Assembly (NCBI GenBank): GCA_963785245.1
Contig: CAWAUO010000012.1
Location: 1 to 64,000, forward strand
Source of the DNA: JAHEEL01 sp963785245
Lineage (GTDB): Bacteria > Actinomycetota > Acidimicrobiia > Spongiisociales > UBA5794
Direction: 5' to 3'
DNA: 64,000 nt
In this document: positions 59,889 through 64,000 of the stretch, piece after piece
Position numbering within the stretch: the stretch's first letter is position 1
Layout: each line of letters begins with the position of its first letter
Program-made: the position numbers and the translations under genes
The notes under the pieces: generated by a model
Told to the model about the DNA's origin: nothing
The model's database searches: none
Seen by the model: only the letters and a program-made list of their open reading frames with translations

Positions 59889-60746
59889 CTACCGGCCCGG
59901 AGGCTTGGGACAACACACCGCGCGCATCTCGTCACGGTCCTCGGCGCTCATCTCGGTGAGCGGCGCCCGCATCGTCCCCGGGTTGAGTCCGACCAACTCG
60001 GCGGCCGCATAGGTGCCGGCCAAGCCGTGCCACTCGACGTTCGAGGCGACCGCGCTCAGCGCATCCTGGGCATCCGCGTCCTCCGTCGCCGCCATGACGA
60101 GGTCGGGTGCGTAGTTCGCTGAGGCGGTGATTGCCCCATAGGCGCCGCGCTGCGTCGCCTCATTGATGACGCGCGACGCCCCGACAAAGAGGAAGTAGCC
60201 GTCGTCGACGCCGTCGAGGATCGGACGAACCCGCTCCGGGTCGCCTCCCGAGTCCTTCATCCCGACGATGTTTGGGTGCGCGGCAACAGCGATCGCAGAC
60301 GCGACCGGGAGTTCGTAGCCGGTGACCGGTGGAACCGTGTAGCAGAAGACCGGCAGGGGCGACCGGTCCGCGACCGAGAGATAGAAGGACTCGACGAGGC
60401 CGGCATCTTTCCGGAGCAGCATGGTCGGTGTCGTGACCAGCACGGCGTCGGCCTCGGCTTCGTCTGCTTCGCTGATCTGAGCCAGCGCTTGACGGACGGA
60501 TTGGGCGGAGACCCCGGTCAGCAGGAAGGCATCAGATCCCAGTTCGCCCCTCGCGACAGCGGTGAGGGTCGCCCGTTCGCCAGGTTCGAGATAGGGGCCC
60601 TGCCCGGTCGATCCGCCGATGAGGAAGCCGCTCAGACCCCAACCGGTCAGCTGTCTGAGATTGTGGCGGTGGGCCCTGCCGTCGATCGTGCCTTGTTCGC
60701 TGAACGGTGTGATCAACGCCGCCATCGCCCGAGGTGGTTGCTTCAT
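59889..60746 (-). CDS. Dihydrodipicolinate synthase-family lyase
   Basis: A 285-residue (beta/alpha)8 aldolase: AALITPFSEQGTIDGRAHRH, FLIGGSTGQGPYLEPGER, VFCYTVPPVTGYELP with the catalytic Tyr and NIVGMKDSGGDPERVRP with the Schiff-base Lys. The GGSTGQ loop differs from the GTTGE of DapA, so a keto-acid or sugar-acid aldolase is likely. It overlaps the gnd stop by four bases, so it is co-expressed with a sugar-acid dehydrogenase. Confidence 0.85.
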   Translation of the reverse strand: MKQPPRAMAALITPFSEQGTIDGRAHRHNLRQLTGWGLSGFLIGGSTGQGPYLEPGERATLTAVARGELGSDAFLLTGVSAQSVRQALAQISEADEAEADAVLVTTPTMLLRKDAGLVESFYLSVADRSPLPVFCYTVPPVTGYELPVASAIAVAAHPNIVGMKDSGGDPERVRPILDGVDDGYFLFVGASRVINEATQRGAYGAITASANYAPDLVMAATEDADAQDALSAVASNVEWHGLAGTYAAAELVGLNPGTMRAPLTEMSAEDRDEMRAVCCPKPPGR

Positions 60747-62161
60747 CCGTCGCTCCAGTCCGAATGGAAGAACTGACCGCGAGGTTGGTCGACCCGTTCG
60801 TAGGTGTGGGCGCCGAATGAGTCCCGCTGGGCCTGGATGAGGTTTGCAGGGAGTCGTTCGGATCGGAAACCGTCGTAGAACGCGAGCGCCGACGAGTAGG
60901 CAGGCACCGGGATCCCTGCAAGCACGGCCCGCGCGACGGTACGACGCCAGCCTGGTTCGGCCGTCGTGAGGGCATCTCGGAAGAAGCCGACGTGGAAGAG
61001 GCTCGAGACGTCCGGGTTGGTGCGATAGGCCGAGGTGATGTCGGCGAGGAACCGCGACCGGATGATGCACCCTGCCCTCCAGAGGGACGCGATCGTTCCG
61101 GGGTCGAGGTCCCAACCGAACTCCTCCGACGCGGCCTCGAAGAGCATGAATCCCTGGGCGTACGAGACGATCTTCGACGCGTAGAGGGCGTCCTCGAGGT
61201 CCGCGATGACCTCGTCCGGATCATCCTCGATCGTTCCGGTCGGGCCGGTCAGCGTGCGCGCGGCCACTATGCGCTCGTCGACCATCGAGGACACGATTCT
61301 GGCGTAGACGGCCTCGGCGACCAGGGTCGTCGGCGTCCCCTGATCGAGCGAGGCGACGACGGTCCACTTGCCGGTTCCCTTCTGTCCGGCAGCGTCGAGG
61401 ACCCGGTCGATGAGCGGCGCACCGTCCGTGTCGACCGTTCCCATGATCTCGGCCGCTATCTCGATGAGGAACGAGTCCAGACGTCCCTCGTTCCAGTGCT
61501 CGAAGATCGGCATCATGGCTCGGGGGTCGAGTCCGAGCCCCCGTCGCATGAAGTCGTACGCTTCGGCGATGACCTGCATGTCGCCGTACTCGATGCCGTT
61601 GTGCACCATCTTGACGTAGTGGCCGGCTCCACCCGGCCCCACCCACTCGCAGCACGGTTCGCCCTCGGCGGTGGCTGCGATCGAGGTGAAGATGTCCTTG
61701 ATGTGAGGCCAGGCGGCGGTACTGCCGCCCGGCATGATGGATGGACCGAAGCGGGCGCCGTCTTCGCCACCGGAGACCCCCATGCCGACGAAGCGAATCC
61801 CGAGTTCGTCGAGGTGAGCCGTACGCCGTTCGGTATCCGTGAACTGGGAATTGCCGGCATCGATGATGATGTCTCCGGGTTCGAGCAGTGGAGCAAGGGC
61901 ATCGATCTGCTGGTCGACCGGCGCACCAGCTTTGATCATCAGCACGACGATCCGCGGGCGCAGAAGCGTGCCAACCAGGTCCTCGATGGAGTGAACTCCG
62001 ATGATCGGGAAGCCGAGCGCGTCGCCGGCGAGAAACTCTTCGGTGCGTTCGGATGATCGGTTGTAGACGGCGACGGTGGAACCGTGGTCTGCAATGTTCA
62101 GGGCGAGGTTTCGACCCATGACGGCGAGGCCGATGAGTCCGAGGTCGGCGTATTGGGGCAT
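60743..62161 (-). CDS. gnd: 6-phosphogluconate dehydrogenase, decarboxylating
   Basis: Makes ribulose 5-phosphate and NADPH in the pentose phosphate pathway. The 472-residue protein has LGLIGLAVMGRNLALNIADH, VGMGVSGGEDGARFGPSIMP, AGHYVKMVHNGIEYGDMQVI (catalytic Lys), AAGQKGTGKWTVVASLDQGT and the C-terminal RGQFFHSDWS. Full-length type. ATG 62161; the upstream peptidase gene ends 16 bp before. Confidence 0.95.
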   Translation of the reverse strand: MPQYADLGLIGLAVMGRNLALNIADHGSTVAVYNRSSERTEEFLAGDALGFPIIGVHSIEDLVGTLLRPRIVVLMIKAGAPVDQQIDALAPLLEPGDIIIDAGNSQFTDTERRTAHLDELGIRFVGMGVSGGEDGARFGPSIMPGGSTAAWPHIKDIFTSIAATAEGEPCCEWVGPGGAGHYVKMVHNGIEYGDMQVIAEAYDFMRRGLGLDPRAMMPIFEHWNEGRLDSFLIEIAAEIMGTVDTDGAPLIDRVLDAAGQKGTGKWTVVASLDQGTPTTLVAEAVYARIVSSMVDERIVAARTLTGPTGTIEDDPDEVIADLEDALYASKIVSYAQGFMLFEAASEEFGWDLDPGTIASLWRAGCIIRSRFLADITSAYRTNPDVSSLFHVGFFRDALTTAEPGWRRTVARAVLAGIPVPAYSSALAFYDGFRSERLPANLIQAQRDSFGAHTYERVDQPRGQFFHSDWSDG

Positions 62162-62177
62162 GGGATGACGGTAGTCG

Positions 62178-63668
62178 TCATGCGGGGAGCTGTTCACCGA
62201 AGAGCCAGACGTCGAACAGTCGGGTGAGGTCGTTCCCAGAGATCTCCTCAGCCACTGCGATGAAGTCGTCGGTCGTCACGTTGCCGTTCGTGTAGCGGTC
62301 CACGTAGGTGCGCATGGTCTCGAAGAACAGGTCGTCTCCGACTTCGTCGCGAAGGGCAACGAGGACGAATGCGCCGCGCTGATAGACGCTGCTGTCGAAG
62401 AGGTCGTTGGGCGATGGCGTGCCGGGTGGGCCGTATTGGGCGATCCGGGCCGCCTCCATGCGGTTGGCGATCTCCTCCCGGTAGGCGCTGGACCCGTGGC
62501 GGTCTTCTACCCACAGCAGTTCGGCATAGGTGGCGAATCCTTCATTCAGCCAGATGTCGCTCCACTGTCCGACGGAGACGGCGTCGCCGAACCACTGGTG
62601 GGCGAGTTCGTGGACCAGCACGTACTCGAAGTATGGGGCGTCGACCATGGCCCGCCCGAAGACGGAAAGCGTCTGATTCTCGAGCGCGCCCGGGAACCCG
62701 CCAACGACCGCTATGCCGTATTGATCGAACGGGTACGGGCCGAACGCGGACTCGAGGACCTGCACCATCTCACCCGTGGACTCGAGTGCCGCCAGTTGTT
62801 GCGTGGTGAGATCGGGAGGGAGCACGTTCCTGATGGGAATCCCGGCTGCGACCGACGCGACAGGGTCGTCGGAGATCTCCAGATCGCGGCTGATGACGAC
62901 CGTTGCGAGATAGGGCGCCATCGGGCTGGCCATGACCCAGTAGAACGTCGACGTCGTTGGGTGCTCAACGACGTCCACGAGATCCCCGTTGGCTGCCGCG
63001 CTGAAGCCGTCCGGCACGGTCACGGCGAATGAGAACACTGCTTTGTCGAGGGGGTGATCGTTCGCGGGGAACCACGAGTGCGCGGCATCCGGTTCGGCTA
63101 CGACGAACTGTTCCCCGGAGGGGCCGCTGAACCATCCGATGGGGAACGGCGTGGCGTCCGATTCCTTCGGCGCCGGAACACCCCGGTAGTCCATCGCGAC
63201 CGCGAACACCTCACCGGCCGGAATCTCGACCGGTCCGATGATGAGTTCGTCAACGGATCGCTGGAACGCGGTCGGTTCGCCGTTGACGGTGAGACGCTCG
63301 ATCTCCCATCCCGAGAAGTCGAGGTTGAAGGATGAGAGGTTCTCGGTCGCTCTCGCATCGATCGTGATGGACGACGAGACGGAACCGTTGGCGCTGTACT
63401 CGAGGTCGAGGTCATAGGCGCTGACGTCGTAGCCGCCGTTCCCGAGCGATGGGTAGTAGATATCGCCAATTCCCGCCGCCCCAGCCGAGTACTCACCGGA
63501 CTCGATCACCGTCGATGTGGACGGCACGCTCGTCGAGGCTGTGGTCGTGGAGGAAGCCACAATGGGTGTCGACGTCGCCGATGACGTGTCGGCGGACGTG
63601 CCGCTACACGACGCTGTCAGCACTCCGAGCGCAACACATCCAGCGAGTGTTCTGGCGAACCGCCTCAT
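62178..63668 (-). CDS. M1-family metallopeptidase lipoprotein
   Basis: A 496-residue secreted aminopeptidase-like enzyme. Lipobox LTASC (Cys 21), then a Ser/Thr linker to about 58. The zinc site is LVHELAHQWFGDAVSVG (His 353, Glu 354, His 357) with Glu 376 in DIWLNEGFATYAEL. The exopeptidase motif reads GFPGALENQT (330 region), a variant of GAMEN, so peptides are probably trimmed from the N-terminus. It lacks the large C-terminal helical domain of full M1 enzymes, as in short bacterial members. Confidence 0.92.
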   Translation of the reverse strand: MRRFARTLAGCVALGVLTASCSGTSADTSSATSTPIVASSTTTASTSVPSTSTVIESGEYSAGAAGIGDIYYPSLGNGGYDVSAYDLDLEYSANGSVSSSITIDARATENLSSFNLDFSGWEIERLTVNGEPTAFQRSVDELIIGPVEIPAGEVFAVAMDYRGVPAPKESDATPFPIGWFSGPSGEQFVVAEPDAAHSWFPANDHPLDKAVFSFAVTVPDGFSAAANGDLVDVVEHPTTSTFYWVMASPMAPYLATVVISRDLEISDDPVASVAAGIPIRNVLPPDLTTQQLAALESTGEMVQVLESAFGPYPFDQYGIAVVGGFPGALENQTLSVFGRAMVDAPYFEYVLVHELAHQWFGDAVSVGQWSDIWLNEGFATYAELLWVEDRHGSSAYREEIANRMEAARIAQYGPPGTPSPNDLFDSSVYQRGAFVLVALRDEVGDDLFFETMRTYVDRYTNGNVTTDDFIAVAEEISGNDLTRLFDVWLFGEQLPA

Positions 63669-63736
63669 GTCCTGAACCGTAGGGCAGATCTCCGCAACCC
63701 GCGACGACAGTCCTGCCGGCGACCGGCGACCTCTCC

Positions 63737-64000
63737 CTACATCGCGATGGCCCGCGCCACCGCGTTCCCCATCTCGTTGGTGGACGCCGTCGGTCCCGAA
63801 CCGGCGATGTCCGCCGTGCGGAGGCCGGCGGAGAGCACATCTTCCACGGCCTGGTCGATGGCGGCTGCAGCCTCCGGAAGGTCGAGGGAGTAGCGCAAGG
63901 CCATAGCGCACGCCAGGATCGTGGCAAGCGGGTTTGCGAGGTCCTCGCCCGCGATGTCGGGTGCAGATCCATGGACGGGTTCGTACAAGCCGGGGGTGCC
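63737..64000 (-). CDS. leuB: 3-isopropylmalate dehydrogenase, C-terminal part (runs off the window)
   Basis: The last 87 residues of LeuB: GLYEPVHGSAPDIAGEDLAN, PLATILACAMALRYSLDLP and GPTASTNEMGNAVARAIAM with the family end. The gene continues beyond base 64000. It catalyses the oxidative decarboxylation in leucine synthesis. No other leu gene is visible. Confidence 0.92.
   Translation of the reverse strand, partial: GTPGLYEPVHGSAPDIAGEDLANPLATILACAMALRYSLDLPEAAAAIDQAVEDVLSAGLRTADIAGSGPTASTNEMGNAVARAIAM

Overview
The window reads as chromosomal DNA of a high-GC Gram-positive actinobacterium. The evidence is a WhiB Fe-S regulator, an F420-dependent luciferase-like oxidoreductase, an LPxTG-anchored surface protein, many lipoproteins with Ser/Thr-rich linkers, a DEDDh exonuclease/GIY-YIG fusion, a C4 zinc-ribbon coiled-coil protein and an actinobacterial-type LexA box. 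The mix would suit a member of the Acidimicrobiia or a relative, but no rRNA is present and that placement is inference.

Layout. 1-10.5 kb is a decayed accessory zone: several IS110 fragments, other transposase tails, a ruined tyrosine recombinase, the 3' half of a tRNA-Val gene, a truncated sulfatase and a broken AraC regulator, with an intact SulP transporter and a lipoprotein hydrolase among them. 10.5-23 kb is ordinary chromosome: a membrane-anchored molybdopterin oxidoreductase, an epimerase, a flavodoxin, diaminopropionate ammonia-lyase, MsrA, GNAT, zinc-ribbon protein, a two-gene TauE/SafE exporter, an LLM oxidoreductase, an aquaporin and an acyltransferase. rnpB (RNase P RNA) lies at about 23.2-23.6 kb. 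23.7-27.2 kb is a tight sulfur-relay operon (DsrE-like, DsrC/TusE-like, DUF1641, sulfide:quinone reductase-like flavoprotein, HTH-PocR regulator). A row of TGCA elements, mostly 9 bp apart, lies in front of the regulator. 28.2-31.9 kb is an ABC exporter with a divergent TetR gene and two palindromic operators between them.

32-41.7 kb holds trpD, a thioredoxin-like lipoprotein whose first active-site cysteine codon is UGA followed at once by a SECIS-like hairpin (probable selenoprotein), and the histidine operon yerC(hisR)-hisG-D-C-B-H-F-IE, whose end continues into a Cys-type TlpA lipoprotein and an Lgt-like membrane protein. hisA is divergent. 41.7-49 kb has the LPKTG surface protein with three 333-bp repeats, a CDC48-like AAA ATPase, a CsaA-like protein and the probably SOS-controlled exonuclease/nuclease fusion. 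49-64 kb has a TrmH methyltransferase, a TPM-domain protein, an archaeal-type AdoMet synthetase, a nitroreductase, the three-gene proton-translocating transhydrogenase, an alcohol dehydrogenase, a broken DUF222-HNH gene, an SDR, a DHDPS-family protein, 6-phosphogluconate dehydrogenase, an M1 peptidase lipoprotein and the end of leuB.

Several otherwise sound genes (DUF1641, the ABC permease, hisA, the membrane protein at 2.4 kb) are each broken by one single-base indel, some in G or C runs. That pattern looks more like sequencing or assembly error than decay, and every interrupted frame here should be read with it in mind.
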